Positions 29,369 through 38,370 are shown, counted from the stretch's first letter. The stretch is 64,000 nt of DNA from Pseudomonadota bacterium (GCA_023386635.1 JAEWJH010000133.1:12361-76360), one strand, 5' to 3'. Translations and numbers: made by a program. The notes: generated from the sequence alone by a model not told the origin.

Positions 29369-30340
29369 ATGAAAAGAATAATTCTCGCAGCCACGCTCGC
29401 TTCAGCGGTTCTGGGGTGTGGTGTGCCGGCGTCTGCCGACACATATCCAAGCCGGACCGTGAGTCTTGTCGTGCCTTATCCCGCCGGCGGATCGGTGGAC
29501 GGAGTCGCGCGCATTCTCGCCCAGAAGCTCGGCGAGGTGTTCAACGCGAGCTTCATCGTCGAGAACCGCGCGGGCGGCGCGGGCGGCACAGTCGGCGCCA
29601 ATACGGTGGCGAAAGCCAACCCGGATGGCTATACGCTGCTGCTGACAGCCTCGATCCACGTCACCACGCCGTTCCTGTTCAAGAACATTCCCTACGACGT
29701 GGTGAAGGACTTCGCGCCGATCTCGCTGGTCGCCGCGGGACCGCTGGTGGTGTCGACGACGCCGAGCGTGCCGGCCAATAATCTCAAAGAATTTTTCGAC
29801 CTCGTACGCAAGAATCCGGACAAGTACACCTTTGCCACCTCAGGATTCGGTTCGGCCGGGCATCTGGCGGTGGAGTTGCTGAAGCGGCGTGCGGGCGTCA
29901 ACACGCTGGTCATCGCCTACAAGGGCGCGGGACCGATGCTCAACGACATCATGTCCGGCCAGATCCAGTTGATCGCCGATCCGATGCTGTCATCACTGCC
30001 GCTGGCGCAGAGCAAGAAGATCAAGGCGCTGGCGATCACCAGCCTCAAGCGCGCCGAATCCGCGCCGGATATTCCGACGGTGCAGGAATCCGGCATGGAG
30101 CCGCTGGAGTTCGAATCCTGGTACGGCCTCTGGGGTCCGAAGAACATGCCGGCGGATCTCGTCGCCAAGATCCAGCAGAAGACCGTCGAGGCGCTGAAGG
30201 ATCCCGAGGTGAAGAAGCGTCTCTCGACGCTGGGCTTCGAAGCCAAGAGTTCGACGCCGGATGAGTTCGCCAAGTTCATCGATAAGGAAATGGCGACCTA
30301 TTCGAAGATCATCAAGGATGCGGGCATCAAGACGGAGTGA
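29369..30340 (+). CDS. TctC/Bug-type periplasmic binding protein
   Basis: 323 aa with a signal peptide (cleavage near Ser-Ala-Asp, ~23). Bug/TctC hallmarks are present: Pro-Ser-Arg-Thr-Val-Ser-Leu-Val-Val-Pro-Tyr-Pro-Ala-Gly-Gly at the mature N terminus, Val-Glu-Asn-Arg-Ala-Gly-Gly-Ala-Gly, and Asn-Pro-Asp-Gly-Tyr-Thr-Leu-Leu. Such proteins bind carboxylates or small amides for tripartite tricarboxylate transporters. No tctA/tctB membrane genes are in the window, so it may share a permease elsewhere or act as a sensor. AAAGGATCG supplies the ribosome site. It is the first of three TctC genes here. Confidence 0.93.
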   Translation: MKRIILAATLASAVLGCGVPASADTYPSRTVSLVVPYPAGGSVDGVARILAQKLGEVFNASFIVENRAGGAGGTVGANTVAKANPDGYTLLLTASIHVTTPFLFKNIPYDVVKDFAPISLVAAGPLVVSTTPSVPANNLKEFFDLVRKNPDKYTFATSGFGSAGHLAVELLKRRAGVNTLVIAYKGAGPMLNDIMSGQIQLIADPMLSSLPLAQSKKIKALAITSLKRAESAPDIPTVQESGMEPLEFESWYGLWGPKNMPADLVAKIQQKTVEALKDPEVKKRLSTLGFEAKSSTPDEFAKFIDKEMATYSKIIKDAGIKTE

Positions 30341-30346
30341 CGACCG

Positions 30347-31597
30347 TTGAAGGTTCTGGTTCTGGGCGCGGGCGTCATTGGGACGACCTGCGCCCATTAT
30401 CTTTCGGAGGACGGCCACGAGGTGACGGTCATCGACCGTCAGCCCGGCGCCGCGCTCGAAACCAGCTTCGCGAATGCCGGCGGCGTGTGTCCTGGTTTTG
30501 CCGGCCCGTGGGCCGCGCCGGGCATGCCGCTCAAGGTGCTGACCTGGCTGTTCAAAAGCCATGCGCCGCTGCTGCTGCGACCGCAATTCGATACCGCGCA
30601 ATGGCGCTGGCTCGCACAATTTGTCGGCAACTGCACCGCCGAGCGGTTCGCGCACAACAAGGCGCGGATGCAGCGCATCGCCCATTACAGCAAGCAATGC
30701 TTGATGGACCTGCGCGCCGCGACCGGCATTGCGTATGATGAGGGCGCGGGCGGGGTCCTGCAGATTTTCCGTACCGAGGAAGAGCTTGCGGGCGGACGGC
30801 GCGCCGCGGCGGTGCTGGAGCAATTCGACGTCGCGCATCGCATCGTCACCGCGCCGGAGATCCGGACGCTGGAGCCGGCGCTCTCCGCCGACCTGCCTCT
30901 GGCGGGTGGATTGCATCTGCCGACCGATGAGACAGGCGACTGCCACCTGTTCGCGACGCGGCTGGCGGAGCGCATGCGCGCTCGTGGCGTCACTTTTCAG
31001 TTCGATACGCGGATCGAAGCGATCCTGCGTGACGGTGACCGGATCGGCGGCGTGTCCACGAACCGGGGTCTGTTGACGGCGGATCGCTACGTGGTGGCGC
31101 TCGCGAGCGAAGCGCCGATGCTGCTGTGGCCGCTGGATATCGACCTGCCGATTTATCCGGTGAAGGGCTACGCCATCACCCTCGACGATGTGCGCGGCGA
31201 TAGCGCGCCGCGCTCGTCGGTGATGGACGAGCACAGCAAGGTGATGGTGACGCGGCTTGGCACGCGCCTTCGAGCCGCCGGCGTCGCCGATGTCGGCGGT
31301 TATGATCGCTCCGCCGATCCGCGCAAGGCGGCGGGCGTGCTCGAAGCCGCGCGTACGCTGTTTCCGCACGCCGGCGACTACGACCGCGTCAGCTACTGGG
31401 CCGGGCTTCGGCCGATGACGCCGGACGGGCCGCCATATCTCGGGGCGACGCCGTTCTCCAATCTGTTTCTCAACCTCGGGCAGGGTTCGAACGGCTGGAC
31501 GCAGGCCTGCGGCTGCGGGCGGATCGTTGCCGATCTCGTCAGCGGCCGCGCGCCGGCGCTCGATCTCGATGGGCTGACACTGGCGTCACGACATTAA
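30347..31597 (+). CDS. FAD-dependent D-amino-acid dehydrogenase, DadA-like
   Basis: 416 aa from TTG 30347, six bases after the binding-protein gene. The dinucleotide fold is Val-Leu-Gly-Ala-Gly-Val-Ile-Gly at the N terminus, followed by Val-Ile-Asp-Arg. The C-terminal FAD segment is Tyr-Trp-Ala-Gly-Leu-Arg-Pro-Met-Thr-Pro-Asp-Gly-Pro-Pro and Leu-Gln-Gly-Ser-Asn-Gly-Trp-like (Leu-Gly-Gln-Gly-Ser-Asn-Gly-Trp-Thr). This is the DadA/glycine-oxidase family, which deaminates D-amino acids to 2-oxo acids. It ends the Lrp-racemase-aldolase series. Its stop overlaps the stop of the convergent TIM-barrel gene by four bases. Confidence 0.9.
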   Translation: MKVLVLGAGVIGTTCAHYLSEDGHEVTVIDRQPGAALETSFANAGGVCPGFAGPWAAPGMPLKVLTWLFKSHAPLLLRPQFDTAQWRWLAQFVGNCTAERFAHNKARMQRIAHYSKQCLMDLRAATGIAYDEGAGGVLQIFRTEEELAGGRRAAAVLEQFDVAHRIVTAPEIRTLEPALSADLPLAGGLHLPTDETGDCHLFATRLAERMRARGVTFQFDTRIEAILRDGDRIGGVSTNRGLLTADRYVVALASEAPMLLWPLDIDLPIYPVKGYAITLDDVRGDSAPRSSVMDEHSKVMVTRLGTRLRAAGVADVGGYDRSADPRKAAGVLEAARTLFPHAGDYDRVSYWAGLRPMTPDGPPYLGATPFSNLFLNLGQGSNGWTQACGCGRIVADLVSGRAPALDLDGLTLASRH

Positions 31598-32415
31598 GAT
31601 AGCCCGCAGTCCCGCAGATAGCGCAGCGAGTCGCGCGCGCAGGTGATGCCGTCCGGCTCATAGACGAACGGCTCGACGCCGACCGTTCCGTCAAAGCCAC
31701 TCGCCTCGATCGCGGCGATGATCGGTTTGAAATCGAGCGTGCCTTGTCCCGGACCGCGCCGGTTCGGATCGTTGGCGTGGATATGCGCGATGTGACCGGA
31801 GGCAACGTAGTCGGCGATCAGATCGGGGATCGGCCGCGGCTCCAGCGAGGCGTGCGCACAATCGATCATCGTGCGCAGTGCCGGGGAGCCGATTGCGTCG
31901 GCGGTCCCCGCGCCATCGGCAACGGTATTGACGTAACGGGTGAGGTCGGGCGCCAGCGGCTCGACGCAATAGATGACATTCGCGCGTTCGGCCGCGCGCG
32001 CCATGGCGTCGAAATAAGCCATCGCGGCCGCCCGGCCCTCGGCCTCGCGGCCCCCCATGAATTCGCGCTGCGGCGCCGAACCATGCACGAGATAACGGCC
32101 GCCGAGTTCGGAGCAGAGGGCGATCAATCCTTCGCCAACTTCGCGGGTCAGCCGGGCCACGCTGGGATTGGTGCTGGTAATGGACAGGCCGTCGGGCTTC
32201 TGCAACAGCATATGGAGACCGCTCATGCCGATGCCGGCATCGGCCAGCGCGCGGCGCACCTGCGTGAGCGTTGCGGCGGCGAGCCGGTGCGGCGCATCGC
32301 TCAGGGTGAACGGCGCGATCTCCAGCGCGTCGTATCCGAGCGCAGCGGCCTGCTCGCATTGGCCGGAGAACGGCAGGTCGCGCAGCACCTCGTTGCACAG
32401 CGCGACTTTGATCAT
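31594..32415 (-). CDS. Sugar-phosphate isomerase/epimerase-like TIM-barrel protein
   Basis: 273 aa from ATG 32415, inside the stop of the upstream amidohydrolase gene (TGATG). It has an AP-endonuclease-2/xylose-isomerase-like barrel: Gly-Tyr-Asp-Ala-Leu-Glu-Ile-Ala-Pro-Phe (metal Glu region), Glu-Pro-Leu-Ala-Pro, Met-Ile-Asp-Cys-Ala-His, His-Ile-His-Ala-Asn-Asp and a final Gly-Val-Glu-Pro-Phe. These supply the Glu/Asp/His/Glu metal site of hydroxypyruvate isomerases and 2-keto-sugar epimerases. It is the last gene of a seven-gene minus-strand operon. The substrate is unknown. Confidence 0.88.
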   Translation of the reverse strand: MIKVALCNEVLRDLPFSGQCEQAAALGYDALEIAPFTLSDAPHRLAAATLTQVRRALADAGIGMSGLHMLLQKPDGLSITSTNPSVARLTREVGEGLIALCSELGGRYLVHGSAPQREFMGGREAEGRAAAMAYFDAMARAAERANVIYCVEPLAPDLTRYVNTVADGAGTADAIGSPALRTMIDCAHASLEPRPIPDLIADYVASGHIAHIHANDPNRRGPGQGTLDFKPIIAAIEASGFDGTVGVEPFVYEPDGITCARDSLRYLRDCGLS

Positions 32416-33434
32416 CACGGCTGCCGGGTGATGAAGGCCAGCAGATTGTCGCGGTCGATCAGTTCCCGTTCCTTGCGCGGCAGATCGAGCGCGTCGAGCG
32501 CCGCGATTGTCTCCCGCACCAGGATCGCGCCGCCCTCGGCGTCGTAGGGGAAGTCGGTGCCGAACAGAACCTGTTTGTTGCCGAAATAATCGAGGCCGCA
32601 ACGCGTCGCCGAGGCCGAGCCGGAGAGGGCCGTGTCGCCGTAGAACAGCTTGAAGTATTCGGATGGATTGCGCTGCAGCTCTTTCGGCAGCAGTGCCGCG
32701 TCCATGTCGGCGGTGCGGGTGCCGAGCTGCCTGCCCCAACCCTGATTGATGCGCCCGGCGAAGAACGGGATCATCGCGCCGAGATGGTGTGTGATGATGC
32801 GCAGCCGCGGATGCCGGTCGAACAAGCCGGAGAACACCAGACGCGCCATGGCCGCGCTGCTCTCATAAGGCCAGCCGAACGCCCACCAGATTTCGAACTT
32901 CGACATGGTCTCGGTCGGATAGTCGGGGACGGTCGGCGGACGCGCCGGATGCAGCCAGATCGACATGCCGTGCCGGGCGACGGCATCGAATACCGGCATG
33001 AAGCGCGGTTCGTCGAGCGGCGCGCCGCGCACATTGGTGATAAGCTGCACGCCGGCGCTGCCCATGGCGGCGATGCGGTCGATCTCCTTCACCGCCGCGT
33101 CGGGATCGAGCAGCGAGACCGCGCCGCACCAGCCGGCGAAACGGCCCGGATGATGGGCGACCAGGTCGGCCAGTTCGTCGTTCATCAGCTTCGCCAGATC
33201 GTTGGCGGCCTCGCCCTCAGCCAGATCCTCGATCGGCGGCAGCGATGGCGTGAGAAACTGCCGGTAGCTCCTGAATTCGTCCATGACGCGGAAGCGCGCA
33301 TCGAGATCGAACAGCGTGGTCAGCGTCAGCCAGCGCTTCATCCGGCCCGAGGCGGAGCCCATGCCTTGCAGTTTGGCGAAATAACGTTTCGGCAGGATAT
33401 GCGTCCACGCATCGATGCGGTCGGTCTTGATCAT
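32415..33434 (-). CDS. Amidohydrolase-2 (ACMSD/decarboxylase-type) protein
   Basis: A 339-aa metal-dependent hydrolase/decarboxylase barrel. The usual N-terminal His-X-His pair reads Trp10-Thr-His12 in Asp-Ala-Trp-Thr-His-Ile-Leu-Pro, so one metal ligand is replaced. Later ligands look normal: Ile-Trp-Leu-His-Pro-Ala, Ile-Thr-His-His-Leu-Gly and Phe-Gly-Thr-Asp-Phe-Pro-Tyr. Family members include aminocarboxymuconate-semialdehyde and gamma-resorcylate decarboxylases and oxalomesaconate hydratase. It is translationally coupled to the downstream TIM-barrel gene and shares an operon with an ABC importer. Confidence 0.87.
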   Translation of the reverse strand: MIKTDRIDAWTHILPKRYFAKLQGMGSASGRMKRWLTLTTLFDLDARFRVMDEFRSYRQFLTPSLPPIEDLAEGEAANDLAKLMNDELADLVAHHPGRFAGWCGAVSLLDPDAAVKEIDRIAAMGSAGVQLITNVRGAPLDEPRFMPVFDAVARHGMSIWLHPARPPTVPDYPTETMSKFEIWWAFGWPYESSAAMARLVFSGLFDRHPRLRIITHHLGAMIPFFAGRINQGWGRQLGTRTADMDAALLPKELQRNPSEYFKLFYGDTALSGSASATRCGLDYFGNKQVLFGTDFPYDAEGGAILVRETIAALDALDLPRKERELIDRDNLLAFITRQP

Positions 33435-33458
33435 TCGAGGAGGCGTCCGTTCAGAGGG

Positions 33459-34544
33459 TCAATCGAGAAAAGCTTCGTAGATTTGCGCGTGGCCGCTGCG
33501 GTCGGAGGTGAACACGATCCGCGTATTGTCCGGCGCAAAGCGCGGATGCGGATGCGTGTGCTGCGCGGCGTCGACGGCGACCGGTCCGTCGTTATACGGG
33601 AAGGGATGCGCCCAATGCGCGCCTTGCGACGACGCTCGCGAGAGGCACATCAGCTCGGCGCCGCCATCGCCGCCCGTGGCGGAAAAACAGTGCAGCCCGC
33701 GATCGGGAAAGTTGGTGTCGCATACAAACCGTTGCCCGGTCGGATCGCAGGCCGCGTGCCAGGCCGGAAAATCGGTGATGCTGCGCGCCGCGCCGGTGTC
33801 GAGCGAAATGGCGCGCATGCCGCGCGGCCAGTCAACGAAAGCCACCTCGCGCCGGCCCGGTATAAAGCTTTCGTGGGTGATCCATTGCATCCGGTCGGTG
33901 CGCTGATAGAGGCGGCGCGTGTTGCCGTCGCGGTCGGTGATCCAGACGCGATCGGTCAGCGGACCGGCATAGAGGATGACGTTGTCGTCGTCGGGGCAGA
34001 ATTGCGGATGGCCGATCGTGTCGCGTTCCAGGAACACGCGCGATGTTTTCTGCTCGGTATCGATCAGCACGAAGCGTGAGACCGGGCCTGTTTTGACCGG
34101 CACGGCCCACCAGCGTCCGTTGGCGGACAGGGCCGTCGTGCCCATGGCGGCGCCGACCATGCCTTTCTCGCGCATCTCGACATCGCCGAACGACGCGAGC
34201 TGTTCTTCCTTGAGTGTGTCGAGGTTGGTGCGCCACGCGCCGGTACCGGCGGTGTAGTAGACGAAGCGGCCGTCGAGCGAGGGAATGATCGACCACTCCG
34301 CCAGATCGCTGCGATCGGTGACCTGCACCAGATCGCCGCTCTGCCGGTCTTCGAAGAAGATTTGCGGCAGCCCGGTGCGATGCGACACGAAGATCATGCG
34401 CCGCATCGCCGTGTCATAGGCGGGGACGAAAAAGAACGGATGGTGATGAATCGACGGATGCGACGTCACCTGCCGCATCCGCCGTCCGCTCCGTTCGTCA
34501 AGAAACTCCCGGCTTTCGGCGGGGAAATGTTGTCCGACACTCAT
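33459..34544 (-). CDS. Beta-propeller protein, oligogalacturonate-lyase/TolB-like
   Basis: 361 aa with repeated blades of the WD40-like/PD40 type: His-Pro-Phe-Phe-Phe-Val-Pro, Pro-Ser-Leu-Asp-Gly-Arg-Phe-Val-Tyr-Tyr, Leu-Ser-Ala-Asn-Gly-Arg-Trp-Trp, and a last blade Arg-Phe-Ala-Pro-Asp-Asn-Thr-Arg-Ile-Val-Phe-Thr-Ser-Asp-Arg-Ser-Gly. Overall this resembles cytoplasmic oligogalacturonate lyase (Ogl), with several His in the N-terminal His-His-His region and the His-Thr-His-Pro-His stretch near the end that could bind Mn. No signal peptide is seen. Lyase activity on a uronate is possible, but the rest of the operon is not a pectin pathway. Confidence 0.75.
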   Translation of the reverse strand: MSVGQHFPAESREFLDERSGRRMRQVTSHPSIHHHPFFFVPAYDTAMRRMIFVSHRTGLPQIFFEDRQSGDLVQVTDRSDLAEWSIIPSLDGRFVYYTAGTGAWRTNLDTLKEEQLASFGDVEMREKGMVGAAMGTTALSANGRWWAVPVKTGPVSRFVLIDTEQKTSRVFLERDTIGHPQFCPDDDNVILYAGPLTDRVWITDRDGNTRRLYQRTDRMQWITHESFIPGRREVAFVDWPRGMRAISLDTGAARSITDFPAWHAACDPTGQRFVCDTNFPDRGLHCFSATGGDGGAELMCLSRASSQGAHWAHPFPYNDGPVAVDAAQHTHPHPRFAPDNTRIVFTSDRSGHAQIYEAFLD

Positions 34545-34558
34545 CCGCCGCTGGCCTG

Positions 34559-35647
34559 TCAGATCTTGTACGCCTTGGCCTGGTCGATAATGGCCTGACG
34601 ATCGAACGCGTGAATCTCGTCGATCAGCTCATTGGTGTAGAGCGGCTTGAAGTCCGTAATCTTCAGTTTAAGGAAGTCGGCCTCGCGCTTGAGTTCGTCC
34701 TCGCTGATCTGGCCCATCTTCATGTTCGGATAGGGCGGGCGGAACAGTTGCATCCGACGCAGCACAGGAGTGAGCACGGCCTTGATCGCATCGGCCTGCG
34801 CCGCGCCGCGCGGCGCCAATTCCGGATAGGCGTCGAGCAGCACCTTGGCGCCGGCCTGTGGGTTGGCGAGGATGAATTCTGCCGCCTTGGCTCCCGACCG
34901 GCCGAAGCCGACCGCGAGCTTGCGGTTCTGTTGCAAGTAGTCGCGTTTAGCGTTGACGAAAAAGCCGCCGATCATCGGCACTTTATCAGGGCGCGGCAGC
35001 GTGCGCAGCTTGATGCCGGCGGCCTCGATCTGGCCGAATCCGGTGTCGAAATAGGCGAGCGCGTCGATCGCGCCGCGCTGTACAGCAACGCCGGCCGTAA
35101 CGCCTTCGCCGACCGCGAGCCATTGCACGTCCTTGTCCGGATCCATGCCGAGATTGGCGACGACCGCGCGTGTCACCGGATAGTCGGTGGTGCCGAGGCC
35201 CGAAACGCCGATCTTCTTCCCCTTGAGATCGTTGTAGCTCTTGATCGGCGAATCCGGCGCAACCGCCACGTCCCATTTATAGGGATAGGTGTATTCGTAA
35301 AACGAGACGATCGGCGGCAGTTCGCCCTTGGCATAGAGCGGGAGGGCGAAGCTCGGCGCGCCGACGCCGAATTGCAAGTCGCCCTTGTCGAGGCCGATCT
35401 GCACCGAAGCGATGGCGCCGAGCGGCACCGGATCGATCGAGAATCCTTCCTGCTTGTTGTAGCCGAGCGCCTCGCCGATCACCATGTTGATGGTCGTGGC
35501 GTTCATGGATTTGGTGCCCATGCCGAAGCGCAGTTTCGGCATGGTCTGCGCGTGCGCGAAGCGCGGTTGTGTGGTGGCAATGGTCGCTGCCACTGCGCCG
35601 AGCGTAGCCATGACCTGGCGGCGGTTGAAGCGATACGTATCGGTCAT
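34559..35647 (-). CDS. ABC transporter substrate-binding protein, Tat-type signal
   Basis: 362 aa from ATG 35647, chosen because GGGAGG (35659-35654) is correctly spaced from it and too close to ATG 35653. The N terminus has Asn-Arg-Arg-Gln-Val-Met-Ala followed by a hydrophobic stretch and Ala-His-Ala, resembling a twin-arginine signal. The mature part is an NMT1/SsuA-like binding protein. It belongs with the permease and ATPase genes upstream on the same strand. The ligand is unknown; the operon's amidohydrolase and TIM-barrel proteins suggest an organic acid or aromatic. Confidence 0.9.
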   Translation of the reverse strand: MTDTYRFNRRQVMATLGAVAATIATTQPRFAHAQTMPKLRFGMGTKSMNATTINMVIGEALGYNKQEGFSIDPVPLGAIASVQIGLDKGDLQFGVGAPSFALPLYAKGELPPIVSFYEYTYPYKWDVAVAPDSPIKSYNDLKGKKIGVSGLGTTDYPVTRAVVANLGMDPDKDVQWLAVGEGVTAGVAVQRGAIDALAYFDTGFGQIEAAGIKLRTLPRPDKVPMIGGFFVNAKRDYLQQNRKLAVGFGRSGAKAAEFILANPQAGAKVLLDAYPELAPRGAAQADAIKAVLTPVLRRMQLFRPPYPNMKMGQISEDELKREADFLKLKITDFKPLYTNELIDEIHAFDRQAIIDQAKAYKI

Positions 35648-35705
35648 TGTCATCCTCCCGTGAGATGTGATGTGCGGCTTTGCCGTCTTGTGGTGTGGGT
35701 GAAGG

Positions 35706-36557
35706 TTACTTGTGCCGATCCGACCAGTGGATGACACGACGTTCGGTGATCTTGATCAGCAGATGCAGCGCGATGCCGACGACGCCGAGAATGACGAGCG
35801 CGGCAAAGACGCCTGCGACGTCGGTCACGGCCTGCGCCTGGGTGATGACGACGCCGATGCCTTCCTGCGCGCCGAGGAATTCGGCGACAATGGTGCCGAG
35901 CAAGGCATAGACCACGCCCATGTCGAGGCCGGCGAAGATATAGGGCGCAGCAGTCGGCAGCTTGACTCGCAGATAGGTCTGCAATCTCGAGGCCGACAGC
36001 GCTTTCATCAGGTCGAGCCGTTCCGGTTCGGTGGAGCGGATGCCGGCAAAACTGTTCACCAGCATCGGGAAGAACGTGAGCAGCGCGGCCATCACCACCT
36101 TGGATCCGTTGCCGAAACCGCACCAGACGATGATAAGCGGTGCAATCGCGATCTTCGGCAGGCTTTGCAGCGCGAACGCGTAAGGCATCAGGATAATTTC
36201 GGCGGGTCGGAATTCCGCCATCAGCGAGCCAAGCAGGAGTCCCAGCGTCGCGCCGATCACAAAGCCGAGCGCGGCGTGCCCGAGCGTGCTGCCGAGCGGA
36301 AGATAGAAGCCGACTCGGCTGTCGAGCGGAACAGCGAGGCCGGACCATAGCGCGTTGAAGACACGCTCCGGCCCAGGAAGGATGTAGGACGGCACATGGA
36401 ACACCTGCACCGCCACCTGCCACAGCACCAGCAGGCCGATCATCCCGGCGATGGTGAGCATGATGTTGCCGATGCGCTGGCGGCGGCGTTGCGCCGCGAG
36501 CCGCTCCATGGTGCGGGCGGCGAAATCGTGCGGCGTGGAAATATCTGCGGTGCTCAT
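35706..36557 (-). CDS. ABC transporter permease, NitT/TauT type
   Basis: 283 aa from ATG 36557 (Met-Ser-Thr-Ala-Asp-Ile), one base after the ATPase stop. An Arg-rich cytoplasmic N terminus is followed by about six membrane segments. The EAA-type loop is Leu-Met-Lys-Ala-Leu-Ser-Ala-Ser-Arg-Leu-Gln-Thr-Tyr, followed by Val-Lys-Leu-Pro-Thr-Ala-Ala-Pro-Tyr-Ile. It forms the membrane channel of the importer encoded by its two neighbours. Confidence 0.93.
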   Translation of the reverse strand: MSTADISTPHDFAARTMERLAAQRRRQRIGNIMLTIAGMIGLLVLWQVAVQVFHVPSYILPGPERVFNALWSGLAVPLDSRVGFYLPLGSTLGHAALGFVIGATLGLLLGSLMAEFRPAEIILMPYAFALQSLPKIAIAPLIIVWCGFGNGSKVVMAALLTFFPMLVNSFAGIRSTEPERLDLMKALSASRLQTYLRVKLPTAAPYIFAGLDMGVVYALLGTIVAEFLGAQEGIGVVITQAQAVTDVAGVFAALVILGVVGIALHLLIKITERRVIHWSDRHK

Positions 36558-36558
36558 G

Positions 36559-37401
36559 TCAGGCGTCCAGCATGCGGCGGATTTCCCGCGCGAGGCGGAT
36601 ATATTCCGGATCCGCGATGGTCTCGGCATGGTTGCGCGGGCGCGGGAGATTGACCCGCAAGTCCTCGAGCACGCGACCGGGGCGGCCCGACATGACGATC
36701 ACGCGATCGCCGAGGAAGATCGCCTCGCCGATGCTGTGGGTGATCAGCAGCACGGTCTTCTTGCTGGCCATCCAGATGCGCTGCAATTCGCCATTCATGC
36801 GCTCACGGGTGAGCGCATCGAGCGCGCCGAACGGTTCATCCATCAGCAGCACCTTTGGATCGCGCGCGAGACCGCGCACGATGGCCGCGCGCTGCTGCAT
36901 GCCGCCGCTGAGTTCGTAAGGATATTTGTTCTCGAAACCGGCGAGGCCGGCGATCGACAGATACTCGCGCACGGCGTCTTCGCGCGCCGCGCGGTTGCCG
37001 CCGCCCACTTGCAGGGGAAGGATGACGTTCTGCCAGACCGTCATCCACGGCAGCAGGGTCGCGTTTTGGAACACGACGCCGACGGCGCTTGACGGGCCGT
37101 TGATCGCCTGAGACCCGAGCGTCATTTCGCCGGCGTCGGGCGTGTCGAGGCCGGCCAGGAGCCGCAGCATCGTGCTCTTGCCGCAGCCCGACGGGCCGAC
37201 GATGGAGACGAACTCGCCGTCCGCCATCGACAGGTTCATGCCATCGAGGGCGACTACCGGATCGCCGGCGACGGTGGAATAGACTTTCACCAGGCCGCGC
37301 GCGCGGATGAGCGGCGCGCTCGCCGGCATAACGGGATTATGGGGGCCGGCGGCTGCCTGCGACGTTGCCGCGATGTGGCCGAGCGTGGCCGTCGAATGCA
37401 T
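36559..37401 (-). CDS. ABC transporter ATPase, NitT/TauT type
   Basis: 280 aa. Walker A is Gly-Pro-Ser-Gly-Cys-Gly-Lys-Ser-Thr, the Q-loop region is Phe-Gln-Asn-Ala-Thr-Leu-Leu-Pro-Trp, the signature is Leu-Ser-Gly-Gly-Met-Gln-Gln-Arg, and Walker B is Leu-Leu-Met-Asp-Glu-Pro-Phe-Gly-Ala-Leu-Asp. A 30-residue Ala/Pro-rich N-terminal extension precedes the domain; a GTG or ATG inside (Met25) is a possible alternative start. It follows the IclR gene after 36 bases and precedes the permease by one base. Confidence 0.92.
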   Translation of the reverse strand: MHSTATLGHIAATSQAAAGPHNPVMPASAPLIRARGLVKVYSTVAGDPVVALDGMNLSMADGEFVSIVGPSGCGKSTMLRLLAGLDTPDAGEMTLGSQAINGPSSAVGVVFQNATLLPWMTVWQNVILPLQVGGGNRAAREDAVREYLSIAGLAGFENKYPYELSGGMQQRAAIVRGLARDPKVLLMDEPFGALDALTRERMNGELQRIWMASKKTVLLITHSIGEAIFLGDRVIVMSGRPGRVLEDLRVNLPRPRNHAETIADPEYIRLAREIRRMLDA

Positions 37402-37437
37402 CGTGTCTCCTTGTGCGTTTCCTCGTTGTGCGCCGGT

Positions 37438-38262
37438 TTATCCGGCGTTCGCTGTTGGTAACGGTTGCAATGTCTGGCCTGCCGCGCTGCAGGCGCGGCT
37501 GAAGTCGTGTGCGGCCTGCAGCAGCGGATCGAGCGCGAGTGCGACGAAGCGCTCTTTCTGCATACGCATGCCCGGCGCCGCGACGCTGAGCGAGCCGAGC
37601 ACGGTGCCGCCATGATCCAGCGCAGGGACGGCGAGGATGCGCAGCCCGCTGACGATGTCACCATCGGACAAAGCGTAGCCGCGCTTGCGGACGAGGTCGA
37701 TCTGGCGTTCCAGTTGCGGCACCGACACCTGCATGCCGGGCGTCAGTTTCATGCGGTTGCTGGCGGTGAGGATATGCCGCACATGGTCCGGCGGCAGATG
37801 CGCCATGATCGCGTGGCCTATGGCGGAGTAATAAGCGGGAATGCGCGTGCCGACGCGCACATTGGCGCCGAGCCGGATCAGCCCGGCCTGCACGCGCTCG
37901 ACATAGACCACCTCGGTGTTGTCGAGGATGCCGAGGCTCGCCGCCTCGTTCAGCGTGCCGACCAGCGAGCGCAGCAGCGGACGGGCGATGTCGCGCAGGT
38001 CCATGCGCGCGATGGCGTTGAAGCCGAGTTCGAGCGGCTTCAGCGTCAGCCGGAACCGTTTGGTGTTGGCGATCTTGGTGACGTAGCCGAGCATCACCAG
38101 CGTGTTGAGAAACCGGAACGCGGTCGCATTGTCGACGGCGGCGCGACGCGCCACCTCACTCAGCAGCAGTTCGGGTTCTTCCGCGGTGAATACCGAGAGG
38201 ATTCGCAGCCCCTTCGCCAGCGACTGGACGAGATTCTTCGGATTCTGGTCGCTCGTGGCCAT
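37438..38262 (-). CDS. IclR-family transcriptional regulator
   Basis: 274 aa: an N-terminal winged helix (about 10-75, Ser-Leu-Ala-Lys-Gly-Leu-Arg-Ile-Leu, Ala-Ala-Val-Asp-Asn-Ala-Thr-Ala-Phe-Arg-Phe-Leu) and a C-terminal IclR effector domain (Ala-Tyr-Tyr-Ser-Ala-Ile-Gly-His-Ala-Ile-Met, Gly-Leu-Arg-Ile-Leu-Ala-Val-Pro-Ala). It heads the seven-gene minus-strand operon and probably controls it. It is clearly less similar to the next IclR protein than that one is to the third at 54586. Confidence 0.92.
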   Translation of the reverse strand: MATSDQNPKNLVQSLAKGLRILSVFTAEEPELLLSEVARRAAVDNATAFRFLNTLVMLGYVTKIANTKRFRLTLKPLELGFNAIARMDLRDIARPLLRSLVGTLNEAASLGILDNTEVVYVERVQAGLIRLGANVRVGTRIPAYYSAIGHAIMAHLPPDHVRHILTASNRMKLTPGMQVSVPQLERQIDLVRKRGYALSDGDIVSGLRILAVPALDHGGTVLGSLSVAAPGMRMQKERFVALALDPLLQAAHDFSRACSAAGQTLQPLPTANAG

Positions 38263-38370
38263 CGAGGTTCTGGGTTCGGATAGCGAACTGAAATTCGGTT
38301 TTATAGACGTTAGGAAGCACGCGCCGCGGAGTCAAACGGCGGCCTTGTCGGCGATTTTTGGAGTGCAGCG

